A stretch of 64,000 nucleotides of DNA from Ruminococcus sp. GTDB lineage: Bacteria; Bacillota; Clostridia; Oscillospirales; Ruminococcaceae. Location: positions 3,998 to 67,997 of the forward strand of contig NZ_JAHZAX010000001.1 of the NCBI RefSeq assembly GCF_019423705.1, read 5' to 3'. A program made the position numbers and the translations under genes. The notes under the pieces were generated by a model, which had not been told where the DNA came from, did no database searches, and saw nothing but the letters and a program-made list of their open reading frames with translations. Positions 7,910 through 15,979 of the stretch are shown here, in pieces. Within the stretch, counting starts at the first letter, position 1; each line of letters opens with the position of its first letter.

Positions 7910-8344
7910 GTGAAAATCTCAACTAAGGGCAGATATGCCCTCAGACTTATGCTGGACCTCGCCGTCCACGCCGAAAGCGGATATACCCCTATAAAAGCTA
8001 TCGCCGAAAGACAAAATATCAGCGATAAATACCTCGAGCAAATCATCTCTACCCTCGGCCGTGCCGGCTATGTCAAAAGCGTCCGTGGCGCCGGCGGCGG
8101 ATATATGATCGCTAAAGACCCATCAGAATATACCGTTGGTATGATACTCCGCCTCACCGAAGGCAGCCTCGCTCCCGTCTCTTGCCTTGAAGGCGACGTC
8201 AACACCTGTGAACGCCAAGAGTCCTGCACCACCCTCCTCGTGTGGAAAAAACTCTATGAAGCTATCAATGATGTCGTTGACAATATCACTCTCGCCGACC
8301 TCGTTGAAAAAGAACGCTCACGCACCGATGATTACGTTATTTAA
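7910..8344 (+). CDS. Rrf2-family transcription regulator with three-cysteine Fe-S motif
   Basis: The 144-residue protein starts MKISTKGRYALRLMLDLA, the typical Rrf2 winged-helix opening. GRAGYVKSVRGAGGGY is the recognition helix and wing. The three cysteines in VSCLEGDVNTCERQESC (about residues 92-106) match the cluster ligands of IscR/RsrR-type sensors, so it probably binds an iron-sulfur cluster and senses iron, sulfur or redox state. The start is GTG with GAAAGGA upstream. No iscS or iscU gene follows, unlike the most common arrangement, so its targets are elsewhere. CymR-like cysteine control is the alternative but CymR lacks this cysteine set. Confidence 0.88.
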   Translation: MKISTKGRYALRLMLDLAVHAESGYTPIKAIAERQNISDKYLEQIISTLGRAGYVKSVRGAGGGYMIAKDPSEYTVGMILRLTEGSLAPVSCLEGDVNTCERQESCTTLLVWKKLYEAINDVVDNITLADLVEKERSRTDDYVI

Positions 8345-8367
8345 TATTTAATTGATAAGTAAAAGCT

Positions 8368-8394
8368 AACGGACGATCAAGTCCGCCCCCACAA
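8368..8394 (+). repeat. Short-form dispersed repeat (diverged)
   Basis: AACGGACGATCAAGTCCGCCCCCACA is a diverged plus-orientation copy. It faces the inverted copy at 8399-8424 five bases away, making a head-to-head pair. Confidence 0.75.
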
Positions 8395-8398
8395 TTGC

Positions 8399-8428
8399 GT
8401 AGGGGCGACCTTAGGTCGCCCGTTTTTT
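8399..8428 (+). terminator. Repeat-derived terminator after the rrf2-family gene
   Basis: GGGCGACC TTA GGTCGCCC is a perfect 8-bp hairpin followed by GTTTTTTGC, the form of a strong Rho-independent terminator. It is also an inverted copy of the dispersed repeat (its loop-proximal edge continues to CCCCTA on the left), so the repeat supplies termination here. Confidence 0.85.
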
Positions 8429-8456
8429 GCTTTATGTTATCTGTTATACAATTCAA

Positions 8457-9008
8457 TTATCCAAAAAGATGAGAAAATCTCTTCTTTAGCCCAGCCTTGT
8501 CAAATGCAAGACCCAGCACAATGTAAAGTATCGAGCTTGCAAGCACCTGTATGCAGTAAGCCGGCGTCTGACCGAAAGCCGAAACTATGGCAGCCTTTGA
8601 AAATCCCCCTGCCATAAAAATGCCCTCGTAAAGGCTGTAACATACCACGCAGATCACAAGCGCAGGGATGATTCCGATAAGATTTCTCGCACATATTATC
8701 TTTTCAGTCTTTCTTGAAAAGCAAAGCGCCGTTATTGCCTTTATCACGATCGTTCCCGGCAGCCATACCATAAAGCCCGAAAGTCCGTCTGCAAGCCCTG
8801 CGCCGATAGCGCCAGCCGCCATTGCGTAAGGCGTCGGCAACATTGAAGCCGCAAGATATATCAGTCCGTCGCCTGCGTGTGTGTATCCTGCACCTGTCGG
8901 GATATGCAGCCAAGCCGTGAGAACATATATCATCGCCGCAAAAAGCCCCGTCACGCATATAAGTTGTATATGCTTTGTAGAATTTTTCACCTGAGCCGTT
9001 GTACTCAT
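8457..9008 (-). CDS. ECF transporter substrate-binding (S) component, possibly for a vitamin B6-type substrate
   Basis: This protein of about 183 residues has five to six hydrophobic segments and the ECF S-component features THAGDGLIYLAA and a small-residue-rich AAGAIGAGLAD helix. Energy-coupling factor S components bind vitamins and share a common ATPase/T module encoded elsewhere. I start it at ATG 9008, with TTGGAG seven bases upstream, rather than at an earlier in-frame ATG that lacks a ribosome binding site. It lies 138 bases after pdxT on the same strand. Pyridoxine or hydroxymethylpyrimidine transport is therefore plausible, but only by context. Confidence 0.75.
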   Translation of the reverse strand: MSTTAQVKNSTKHIQLICVTGLFAAMIYVLTAWLHIPTGAGYTHAGDGLIYLAASMLPTPYAMAAGAIGAGLADGLSGFMVWLPGTIVIKAITALCFSRKTEKIICARNLIGIIPALVICVVCYSLYEGIFMAGGFSKAAIVSAFGQTPAYCIQVLASSILYIVLGLAFDKAGLKKRFSHLFG

Positions 9009-9146
9009 AAATATCACTCCAATTTCCGTGTTTTCTTCACTATTTTTTATTTTCCGTATAAATGCACTTATGCCTTTCCCCCATTTCGGAGAAAAGACAT
9101 ACCGTGCATTATTCAATTATGCAATATTATCCTGTTGATTTTTAGA

Positions 9147-9716
9147 CTATTTCCCGTTTATCATATCAATGAAATACTGATGAACTGTCCTGTCCTCAGT
9201 CAGCTCTGGGTGGAAAGCCGCCGCAAGCTGATTTTTGTATCTCACCGCCGTGATAAAGCCATCGTGCTGAGAAAGCACCTCGCACTCATCGTCAAGCACC
9301 TTTTCGATGTACGGCGCTCTGATGAAGACCTGCGGTATCTCCTTGCCTGCGAAATTTTCCTGACAGGAAAAACTTCCAAGCTGTCTGCCGTAAGCGTTGC
9401 GCTTTACTCTTACGGGCAGCGTGCCAAAATAGCTCCTGTCGTCATTTGATATCTCTTTGGAAAGCAGGATAAGTCCTGCGCAAGTGCCGAAACAGTAACC
9501 GCCCTTTGCGATATATTCAGCCACAGGCTCAAAAAGCCCAAGCTCTCTGAGCAGCTTTCCCATAACGGTGCTCTCGCCACCTGGGATAACAATTCCGTCA
9601 AAGCTGTCCTCAAAGTCACGAAGCTGTCTGATCTCCTTGACCTCTGCGCCAAGAGCCGTCAGCACCTTTTCGTGTTCCGCAAACGCTCCTTGAAGAGCCA
9701 GAACTCCGATCTTCAT
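9147..9716 (-). CDS. pdxT: PdxT glutaminase subunit of pyridoxal 5'-phosphate synthase
   Basis: The 189-residue glutamine amidotransferase releases ammonia from glutamine and channels it to PdxS for de novo vitamin B6 synthesis. The start MKIGVLALQGAFAEH and the segment IPGGESTVM are typical. The nucleophile Cys is in CFGTCAGLILL (about residue 79), and the partner His and Glu are in AFHPELTED (about 168-173). Length equals the family norm. It follows pdxS with one base between the genes. Confidence 0.97.
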   Translation of the reverse strand: MKIGVLALQGAFAEHEKVLTALGAEVKEIRQLRDFEDSFDGIVIPGGESTVMGKLLRELGLFEPVAEYIAKGGYCFGTCAGLILLSKEISNDDRSYFGTLPVRVKRNAYGRQLGSFSCQENFAGKEIPQVFIRAPYIEKVLDDECEVLSQHDGFITAVRYKNQLAAAFHPELTEDRTVHQYFIDMINGK

Positions 9717-9717
9717 A

Positions 9718-10590
9718 TTACTTGCCTCTCTCCGCCATAAGCAGCTCGATCTCCTGCTCGTTTATGCCGACCATAGCCTCGCCAAGGTCTTCAGAAAGCT
9801 CTGCAAGCATCTTAGGATCGTTGTAATTTGTTACAGCCTGTACGATAGCTCTTGCTCTCTTCTCTGGGTTGCCCGACTTGAAAATACCCGAACCAACGAA
9901 TACGCCCTCTGCGCCAAGCTGCATCATAAGAGCTGCGTCCGCAGGAGTTGCAACACCGCCTGCCGCAAAGTTTACAACAGGAAGTCTGCCGTTGTCAGCA
10001 ACATACTTAACGAGCTGATAATCAACTCTCAGATCCTTTGCAGCCTGATAAAGCTCGTCCTTTGACATTGAAGTAAGTCTCTTGATCTCGCTCATCATCA
10101 TTCTCATATGGCGAACAGCCTGTACAACGTCGCCCGTACCCGGCTCGCCCTTTGTTCTTATCATAGAAGCGCCCTCGCTGATACGTCTGAGAGCCTCGCC
10201 AAGATCCTTTGCGCCGCAAACGAAAGGCACCTTGAACTGGGTCTTGTCAATGTGATACTTGTCGTCAGCAGGTGAAAGCACTTCACTCTCGTCGATGTAG
10301 TCGATCTCGATAGCCTCAAGTATCTGCGCCTCAGCAAAATGGCCTATCCTGCACTTCGCCATAACAGGGATAGAAACGGCTTCCTGAATACCCTTTATCA
10401 TCTTAGGGTCGCTCATTCTTGAAACGCCGCCTGCCGCTCTGATGTCCGCAGGGATACGCTCCAGCGCCATAACTGCGCAAGCGCCTGCCGCCTCTGCGAT
10501 CTTAGCCTGCTCAGGTGTTGTAACGTCCATTATAACGCCGCCCTTGAGCATTTGTGCGAGATTTTTGTTAAGTTCATACTGACTGCTCAT
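9718..10590 (-). CDS. pdxS: PdxS synthase subunit of pyridoxal 5'-phosphate synthase
   Basis: The 290-residue TIM-barrel enzyme condenses ribose 5-phosphate, glyceraldehyde 3-phosphate and ammonia from PdxT into pyridoxal 5'-phosphate. Conserved stretches include GGVIMDVTTPEQAKIAEAAG, VMAKCRIGHFAEAQILEA (with a catalytic Lys) and NFAAGGVATPADAALMMQLG. GGAGG lies upstream of the ATG. It is first in the operon with pdxT and perhaps the downstream ECF S component. Confidence 0.98.
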   Translation of the reverse strand: MSSQYELNKNLAQMLKGGVIMDVTTPEQAKIAEAAGACAVMALERIPADIRAAGGVSRMSDPKMIKGIQEAVSIPVMAKCRIGHFAEAQILEAIEIDYIDESEVLSPADDKYHIDKTQFKVPFVCGAKDLGEALRRISEGASMIRTKGEPGTGDVVQAVRHMRMMMSEIKRLTSMSKDELYQAAKDLRVDYQLVKYVADNGRLPVVNFAAGGVATPADAALMMQLGAEGVFVGSGIFKSGNPEKRARAIVQAVTNYNDPKMLAELSEDLGEAMVGINEQEIELLMAERGK

Positions 10591-10617
10591 CTTATATATC
10601 CTCCAAGCTTATAAATT

Positions 10618-10646
10618 ATTTTATTATCATAATTTTGGCCTGTCAA
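10618..10646 (-). promoter_or_regulatory. Predicted promoter of pdxS-pdxT
   Basis: On the minus strand a perfect TTGACA (10646-10641), a 17-base spacer and TAAAAT (10623-10618) lie about 30 bases upstream of the pdxS ATG. Confidence 0.8.
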
Positions 10647-10698
10647 AAAGCTACGACTATCAAACACAGTCGACGACCTCTGCAAGAAACACCGCAAT

Positions 10699-10753
10699 AA
10701 CGGGCGAACGTAATTGTTATGAGCATTGTCGAATAACAATTTTCGCCCCTACA
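10699..10753 (+). repeat. Long-form dispersed palindromic repeat
   Basis: It starts ACGGGCGAACG, contains AATTGTTATGAGC and GAATAACAATT, and ends TTCGCCCCTACA. It lies in the 450-base gap between pdxS and the amidohydrolase; the rest of that gap is AT-rich with two hairpins. Confidence 0.88.
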
Positions 10754-10891
10754 AATGTCACGTTCCACAAGCTTCGTGCTCTTAACGACCTTCTATACCT
10801 ATTCTATACCCTTTTCCGCCCACTTTCAAATTGCCCGATCTTTAGTTAAATGAATTTTCATTTGTGCATTTATTACAACAAGACAATAAAT

Positions 10892-10936
10892 AAACGCCTG
10901 CCGTATTATGCAATACAGCAAGCGTTTTTCTCTTTC
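10892..10936. terminator. Hairpin, possible bidirectional terminator
   Basis: AAACGCCTGCCGTATT pairs imperfectly with AATACAGCAAGCGTTT and is followed by TTTCTCTTTC on the plus strand and TATTTATTG on the minus. It lies about 105 bases after the amidohydrolase stop and probably ends that operon. A second hairpin (AATCCTAT...ATAGGTTT) is at about 10976-10998. Confidence 0.55.
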
Positions 10937-11041
10937 AAAAAGCCTATATCCAACGCACTTTCAATTGTGCACAAATCCTATTTGTATGATAGGTTTTCAT
11001 TTGTGCTAAAAGTAGAAGATAAAAATTCTGCCTAAACTAAA

Positions 11042-12190
11042 CTATACTACCTTTCCTCCGCATATGACCATAGCAGGGGAGCTCATAACGTCCAAAGGGT
11101 CGCCCTCGAACAGCACAAGATCAGCGTCAAGCCCCTTTGCGATAGAGCCCACTCTGTCATCAATGCCTGCTATCTTCGCCGCCGTGCAGGTGATAGCCTC
11201 CAGCCCCTTTTCATAGTCAAGACCGTTTTTTACAGCTATCGCCGCCGAAAGTGGCAAATATTCGATAGGCACTTCCGAATGGTCTGTGCAGATAGCCACA
11301 TCAATGCCGTGGGCCGCAAGTATGCCGGCGTTGCAAGGCGTAAGATTAGCCATTTCTGGCTTGCACCTGTCGCAAATGATAGGGCCGATTATGCACTTTG
11401 CGTCCTCTTGTGCAAGCTCGTCCGCAATAATATGTCCGTCCGTGCAATGCACGAGCACATAGTCAAGCTCAAACTCTTTCGCTATCCTTATTGCCGTGAA
11501 AATATCGTCCGCCCTATGGCAATGAAAATGCGCCTTTGTCTCACCCCTCAGTACAGGCAGCAAAGCCTCCGAGCGCATATCGAATTCGGGCATATCCTCT
11601 TCGCTGCCCATTGCCCTTTCTACAGCTTCGCCGTATCTGCGTGCCTTCATAAGGGCTTCTCTTATAATGCCCGCTATTGCCATTCGGGTGTATGGTGCGT
11701 CCTCTTTGTCGGTGTAAGTAAGCTTCGGGTTCTCGCCCATTGAAAACTTCATTCCTACAGTTCCAACAAGCATTTTGTCGATGCGCTTTCCGTTTGTCTT
11801 TATCGCCGCAATGCTTCCAGCCACAGGGTTTGCCGAGCCAGGAGAAACAAGACAGCAGGTCACGCCTGCTTTTCTTGCAAGCTCAAATGAATAGTCGATA
11901 GGATTTATCCCGTCCACTATCCGAATGTGCGCCGTGCAAGGGTCTGACTCTTCGTTGAAGTCCTCCCCCTCCATTCCAACGCCGCTTGTCGATAAGCCCA
12001 GATGGGTGTGGATATCTATGAATCCCGGATAAAGGGTCATACCCTTTCCGTCGATATCCCCCTCTGCGATATTCAAAGGCTCGCCAGCCTCCACCGCAAT
12101 TATCTTTCCGTCCTCGATCTCGACCCAGCCCTTGTCAAAAACTCTGCGCTGGTCGTCCATCGTCTTTATCTTAACATTGTATATTTTCAT
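11042..12190 (-). CDS. Amidohydrolase family protein (imidazolonepropionase-like)
   Basis: The 382-residue protein has the amidohydrolase layout: a short beta-sandwich start, PGFIDIHTHLG with the metal-binding HxH, further His pairs in AHFHCHR and VLVHCTDGH, and the catalytic Asp in ICTDHSE. The C-terminus (GLDADLVLFEGDPLDV) is typical of the family. These enzymes hydrolyse cyclic amides or related bonds on a TIM barrel with one or two metals; the substrate cannot be told. I start it at ATG 12190, where GGTGAG is about 12 bases upstream; a TTG at 12199 is an alternative. It is last in the zapA operon. Confidence 0.85.
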   Translation of the reverse strand: MKIYNVKIKTMDDQRRVFDKGWVEIEDGKIIAVEAGEPLNIAEGDIDGKGMTLYPGFIDIHTHLGLSTSGVGMEGEDFNEESDPCTAHIRIVDGINPIDYSFELARKAGVTCCLVSPGSANPVAGSIAAIKTNGKRIDKMLVGTVGMKFSMGENPKLTYTDKEDAPYTRMAIAGIIREALMKARRYGEAVERAMGSEEDMPEFDMRSEALLPVLRGETKAHFHCHRADDIFTAIRIAKEFELDYVLVHCTDGHIIADELAQEDAKCIIGPIICDRCKPEMANLTPCNAGILAAHGIDVAICTDHSEVPIEYLPLSAAIAVKNGLDYEKGLEAITCTAAKIAGIDDRVGSIAKGLDADLVLFEGDPLDVMSSPAMVICGGKVV

Positions 12191-12225
12191 AATACGCAAA
12201 TTCTCACCAAATCAAACCAAATTTA

Positions 12226-12672
12226 TTATTTGCCTGTCGAGCCGAAACCGCCCTCGCCACGCTGAGTGTCCGAAAGCTCCTCTGCAACTTCCACCTCAGG
12301 CGTAAAAACAGGAGTTATAACAAGCTGAGCTATCCTGTCGCCGTGGTTGATAGTGTAATCCTTGTCAGAACTGTTGTGGAGAGCGCAAATTATCTCGCCC
12401 CTGTAATCCCAGTCAACAACGCCTACGCAGTTTGCTGGCGCAATGCCGAACTTTGTTGCAAGAGAGCTTCTTGCATAAATAAGCAGCACGCAGTTTTTCT
12501 CTCCCTGCACCTCAGTTGAAATACCCGTGTGTATCTTCTCAGTCTGTCCTGCCTTTATAACGATAGGCTCGTCCGTGCAGGCGCAAAGGTCATAACCTGC
12601 GCTGTATTCAGTCTGTCTTGCAGGCACAACAGCCTTTTCATCAAGCTTTTTTATCAACAATTTCATTCCCAT
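12226..12672 (-). CDS. dut: Deoxyuridine 5'-triphosphate nucleotidohydrolase (dUTPase)
   Basis: The 148-residue trimeric dUTPase hydrolyses dUTP to dUMP and pyrophosphate, keeping uracil out of DNA. All five motifs are present in order: SAGYDL, ARSSLA, GVVDWDYRGEI, GDRIAQLVI and the C-terminal RGEGGFGSTGK that closes the active site. The ATG follows the U32 peptidase stop directly (TAA ATG), with GAGGAG eight bases upstream. Confidence 0.97.
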   Translation of the reverse strand: MGMKLLIKKLDEKAVVPARQTEYSAGYDLCACTDEPIVIKAGQTEKIHTGISTEVQGEKNCVLLIYARSSLATKFGIAPANCVGVVDWDYRGEIICALHNSSDKDYTINHGDRIAQLVITPVFTPEVEVAEELSDTQRGEGGFGSTGK

Positions 12673-14778
12673 TTATAAAACTCCTCTGTAATATAGTCCG
12701 TTTGTGGCGGCAAAAGGCTTTTCGCCATGTCCGATAGCATAAGCCCTCACTATGGCGTTTATCTTCTCCGCCGTCTCCTCATAAAAATGCAGCTCCATAT
12801 AGTCCGCATTTGCAAAGTCCGAAAGCTTGTCAGCAAGGTAAAGTATATCCGAATTGAGCACCTCCGCACAATCCCGTCCTTTCGGACATCTGACAGGAAA
12901 TTCTCTTCCCGTGCGGTCAAAAAGCTTTCCCTTGCAGTTTTTGCAGCCAACATCATTTCTGATAGGACAGTTCGCCGTCAGCATAAGGGGCAGCCTGCCA
13001 TAAGCCACAAAACCGATCTCCATAGGCTTTTTAAGCCTCTCTATCTGAGCGGCTTTAAGCTCAAATGACACCGTGCAATCCTTAGCACCAAGCTTTTTCA
13101 CCATTCCAAGAGCCGCCGAATTTGTCACATTGAAAGCATAACCCGTGTGAAGCTCAAAGCCCATTTTCTCCGCAATAAGACAATGCCCAATGTTCATCGC
13201 CAGCATTTTTCCAATGCCAGCCGCCTTTGCCTCTTCAAGCTTTTTGATAAGCCCCTTTTCATCAAAAGTAAACCTCGGCATTATCACCATAAGTTTTTTC
13301 CTGTCACGATCATCGACAACTTCCGCCGCCCTTTTTGCAAACTCTATCGGCACGCCGCAAAGCTCCACGCCCCCAAGGTCAAGCCCCTCAAGCTGCGAAG
13401 CCTCTGAAAGCATAATGCGTATCCTTTTCTTATCATAAGCTTTCGGCAGGCTCTCAAAGTCTGTAAGCTCTGCAAACTCAGCGTCAGAAAATCCCACCGA
13501 CCTGTCAAAATATCCAATGCGCTTTTCGTCAATTCCTGCAATGGCGTGCCTGCGCATTTCATTCAGCTGAGAAGCAGGAAAAGCCAGTCCCTCGCCGATA
13601 TCGGCTTCAACGCCGCCAAACTCATAGATAGTGTCCCCAAGCTTTGAAAGCTGCTTTGCAACATATTCCTCATCGCAAGGCTTTTTTATCGCCTGCATAG
13701 GCTTGTCCCCGACCGCCTGCGCCTCGTTGCCAAGCTCGTCGGTGACGTAAAGCCTTGCCTGCTCGTTATCCTTCAGCAGGAACCGAAACTTCACTTTGCT
13801 GCGCTTTTCACACCTGCGGTAAAGTTCGTGAAGCTCTGGCAAAATTTTCGCCGTGGCAGAAACGTCCTCTTTTTGCCTTGTGCCGAACATTTCCCTGCCG
13901 AGCCTGCGTGTATAATACCCCTCTGTAAAGCCTCCACGAGAGAACACCGCTTCAAGGGCTTTAAGGTCGTAACGCTCATTTTCCAGCGACTTTTTACAGC
14001 AATCAACCGCCGCCGCAACATACTCAGGCCGCTTCATTCTGCCCTCGATCTTCAATGATGACACACCCATTTTTTCAAGCTCCGAAAGCCTGTCAACATA
14101 TGACATATCCTTTAGTGAAAGGGCATAACGCTCACGCCCTTTTGATATCTTTGATATCTTATCCCCCTGCGCAGGAAGCCTGCAAGCCTGTGCGCAAAGC
14201 CCCCTGTTTGCGCTTCTCGAACCAACGATAGCGCTCATATAGCATTGCCCCGAAACGGACATACAAAGTGCTCCGTGTACAAAAACCTCCGTCTCAATGC
14301 CAAGCCCAGCAAGCTGACTGATGATATCCTTAGGCAGCTCTCTTGAAAGCACCGCACGGGAAAACCCCAGCTTTTTCGCCATTAAAACGCCGCTTTCGCT
14401 GTGAATGGTCATCTGCGTGGAGGCGTGATATTCCATATCAGGACAGCACTTTTTGCATATCTCCACCAGCGCAAGATCCTGCGTGATAAGCCCGTCAACA
14501 CCCACCTGGGCGGCAAACTTCACCGCCGCCTTGCAGTCCTCAAGCTGCTCGTCAAACACCACCGTATTAATGGCTTGATAAACTTTCACCCCACGAAGAT
14601 GACATATCCTCACCGCTTCACGAAGCTGCTCCGCCTTAAAATTTGCAGCGTTCTGCCTAGCGGAAAACTTCTCTCCGCCAAGATAAACAGCGTCACAGCC
14701 GCTTTTCACCGCCGCCGAAAGTGTCTCCAGCGAACCGCAGGGCGCAAGTATCTCCGCCTTATGCGTAAATTGAGCCAT
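12673..14778 (-). CDS. U32 family peptidase (RlhA/TrhP-like)
   Basis: This 701-residue protein carries the U32 signature EVFVHGALCMSVSGQCYMS near residues 164-182. A middle domain and a cysteine-rich C-terminal part (PIRNDVGCKNC, VRCPKGRDC) match the long U32 form. Members studied in E. coli (RlhA, TrhP) are needed for hydroxylation of rRNA or tRNA, so an RNA-modification role is more likely than simple proteolysis. Its ATG overlaps the zapA stop (TAATG), as often seen for zapA-U32 pairs in Firmicutes, and dut follows without a gap. Confidence 0.92.
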   Translation of the reverse strand: MAQFTHKAEILAPCGSLETLSAAVKSGCDAVYLGGEKFSARQNAANFKAEQLREAVRICHLRGVKVYQAINTVVFDEQLEDCKAAVKFAAQVGVDGLITQDLALVEICKKCCPDMEYHASTQMTIHSESGVLMAKKLGFSRAVLSRELPKDIISQLAGLGIETEVFVHGALCMSVSGQCYMSAIVGSRSANRGLCAQACRLPAQGDKISKISKGRERYALSLKDMSYVDRLSELEKMGVSSLKIEGRMKRPEYVAAAVDCCKKSLENERYDLKALEAVFSRGGFTEGYYTRRLGREMFGTRQKEDVSATAKILPELHELYRRCEKRSKVKFRFLLKDNEQARLYVTDELGNEAQAVGDKPMQAIKKPCDEEYVAKQLSKLGDTIYEFGGVEADIGEGLAFPASQLNEMRRHAIAGIDEKRIGYFDRSVGFSDAEFAELTDFESLPKAYDKKRIRIMLSEASQLEGLDLGGVELCGVPIEFAKRAAEVVDDRDRKKLMVIMPRFTFDEKGLIKKLEEAKAAGIGKMLAMNIGHCLIAEKMGFELHTGYAFNVTNSAALGMVKKLGAKDCTVSFELKAAQIERLKKPMEIGFVAYGRLPLMLTANCPIRNDVGCKNCKGKLFDRTGREFPVRCPKGRDCAEVLNSDILYLADKLSDFANADYMELHFYEETAEKINAIVRAYAIGHGEKPFAATNGLYYRGVL

Positions 14779-15296
14779 TAATGGCTGCCTCCCTCGGGTC
14801 TGTAATTCACCGTGCCGACGTAATTAGTATTGTTGTTCCTATCCCCCGAATGTGAAGAATGAACAGGGCTTTCGAGAGCGTTCTTTATCTCCTGCGAAAG
14901 CAGCGCATTAGCGTCAACGACCTCTTCCTCCATCTCGACAGGCTCAGCGGACTGAACTTCAAGCTGCGCCTCAAGGTCAGCGATCTTAGCCTTGAGCTCA
15001 CGAATCTCCTTCTGCGCCTCGTCCGCCTGACTTCTCGCCCTGCCGGCGTCATCAACATAGTCCTTTATCTGCGTGCGGATATTCTCGATATTCTGATTAG
15101 CCTTGCTGAGCTCGTCAAGGCAGTCAAGCGCCGTCAGCACCGCAGCGTCCTGCACAGAAATGCTCGGTATACCCTTGAGCATAGCGTTTATCTTGGTATT
15201 GATAGTAGCAGCCAGCTTATCAGTATACCCCTGAGTCTCCTCCGAAAGCAGGTTATAAGTCCTGTTATAGATAGTAACTTTAAGCTTATTTTTCAT
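14778..15296 (-). CDS. zapA: ZapA-like cell division protein
   Basis: The protein has about 172 residues. The N-terminal ZapA domain (KLKVTIYNRTYNLLSEETQGYTDKLAATI and SVQDAAVLTALDCLDEL) is followed by a long coiled coil (about 75-125) and a polar, unstructured tail that makes it longer than typical ZapA. ZapA crosslinks FtsZ protofilaments at the division ring. I start it at ATG 15296, with AAGGAGGG eight bases upstream; an in-frame ATG 51 bases earlier lacks this. It is the first gene of the zapA-U32-dut-amidohydrolase operon. Confidence 0.9.
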   Translation of the reverse strand: MKNKLKVTIYNRTYNLLSEETQGYTDKLAATINTKINAMLKGIPSISVQDAAVLTALDCLDELSKANQNIENIRTQIKDYVDDAGRARSQADEAQKEIRELKAKIADLEAQLEVQSAEPVEMEEEVVDANALLSQEIKNALESPVHSSHSGDRNNNTNYVGTVNYRPEGGSH

Positions 15297-15338
15297 TTTT
15301 AATGCCCTCCTTATAGCAAAATAATAATGCTTATCTAC

Positions 15339-15344
15339 ATTATA
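15339..15344 (-). promoter_or_regulatory. Possible -10 element of the zapA operon
   Basis: TATAAT lies about 45 bases upstream of zapA on the minus strand; the matching -35 region is poor (TTTATT). Confidence 0.45.
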
Positions 15345-15392
15345 CACTATTTCAATAAAAAAATAAAGTCTTTTTTCTTTTTAATTCGGGAT

Positions 15393-15475
15393 TCGCTGTA
15401 CTTCGGGTGTCGCACTTTGTAGCCCGAAGACTGGACAGACTGTAAACCGCTCATAGGATTAAACCACACAATGCG
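15393..15475. repeat. Intergenic repeat family with TACTTCGGG and TAGCCCGA arms
   Basis: CTGTACTTCGGG, then TTTGTAGCCCGAAGACTGG, then ACAGACTGTAAACCG and ATTAAACCA are nearly repeated at 27515-27592. The arms TTCGGG and CCCGAA can pair. Both copies lie beside other repeats between genes. Confidence 0.8.
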
Positions 15476-15477
15476 TT

Positions 15478-15645
15478 TAAGTGAGGAGTGAGGAATTGTT
15501 GACATTAAACCATACTTTGCCGCTCTATCCTTATTTTGTTGACTTTCTCATAGCGAACGAGAGGTCAATGCGAACGGAGTTCGCAATAAAAAACATCGCC
15601 GTAGGCGATTCCATCATTCCTCATTCCTCACTCCTCATTCCTCAC
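15478..15645. repeat. Composite repeat with ATCGCCG-TAGGCGATT hairpin and ATTCCTC tract
   Basis: The stretch contains GAGGAGTGAGGAATTG at its left edge, the hairpin ATCGCCGTAGGCGATT (15595-15610) and a run of ATTCCTC/ACTCCTC units to 15645. The same combination occurs at 59673-59737 and, inverted and shorter, at 44041-44080. Confidence 0.8.
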
Positions 15646-15717
15646 TAAAAACTCCGTTTCTGAAACGCCCAACGCACCAAATTTCTTATTACTTTCTTAA
15701 AACCATAAAGAAAAGCG

Positions 15718-15745
15718 TTGACATATTGACGATTTGTGCTATAAT
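15718..15745 (+). promoter_or_regulatory. Predicted promoter of the MacB-type export operon
   Basis: TTGACA (15718-15723), a 16-base spacer and TATAAT (15740-15745) precede a 5' leader of about 230 bases. Confidence 0.8.
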
Positions 15746-15868
15746 TAACAGTATAAAGATAGACAGGCGGAACGATATCCGCCGAAAAAAAGAGAAAGAA
15801 CAAAAGAAAATAAAAACGGACAGCAAATCAAATAAGAATAATTCTCCCACAAATTTCAGACAGGCGAG

Positions 15869-15936
15869 GTGTACCCTCCTGGCTGGTGGGTTGTGTCCTG
15901 CCCGTTTGGTTTTCCCGAACAGGCATTTTTTATTTT
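15869..15936 (+). promoter_or_regulatory. Attenuator-like leader with intrinsic terminator
   Basis: GCCCGTTTGG (15900-15909) pairs with CCGAACAGGC (15915-15924) with one mismatch, and ATTTTTTATTTT follows: a Rho-independent terminator form placed between the promoter and the first gene, 43 bases before its ATG. A copy of the 3' arm, GACAGGC, occurs upstream at 15869-15875 and could pair with the same 5' arm, giving mutually exclusive structures. This suggests control by premature termination; the signal is unknown. Confidence 0.6.
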
Positions 15937-15979
15937 CAAAGCTTCAAATCCAAAATCCAATTTTACGGAGGTCGTGTTT

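Noticed and set aside
8457..9008. Naming the ECF S component as a specific vitamin transporter
   Set aside because: Only its distance to pdxT suggests vitamin B6. No substrate-specific residues can be judged by eye.
10850..11035. A 61-codon frame between pdxS and the amidohydrolase
   Set aside because: It runs through a terminator-like hairpin and has no ribosome binding site or recognisable sequence.
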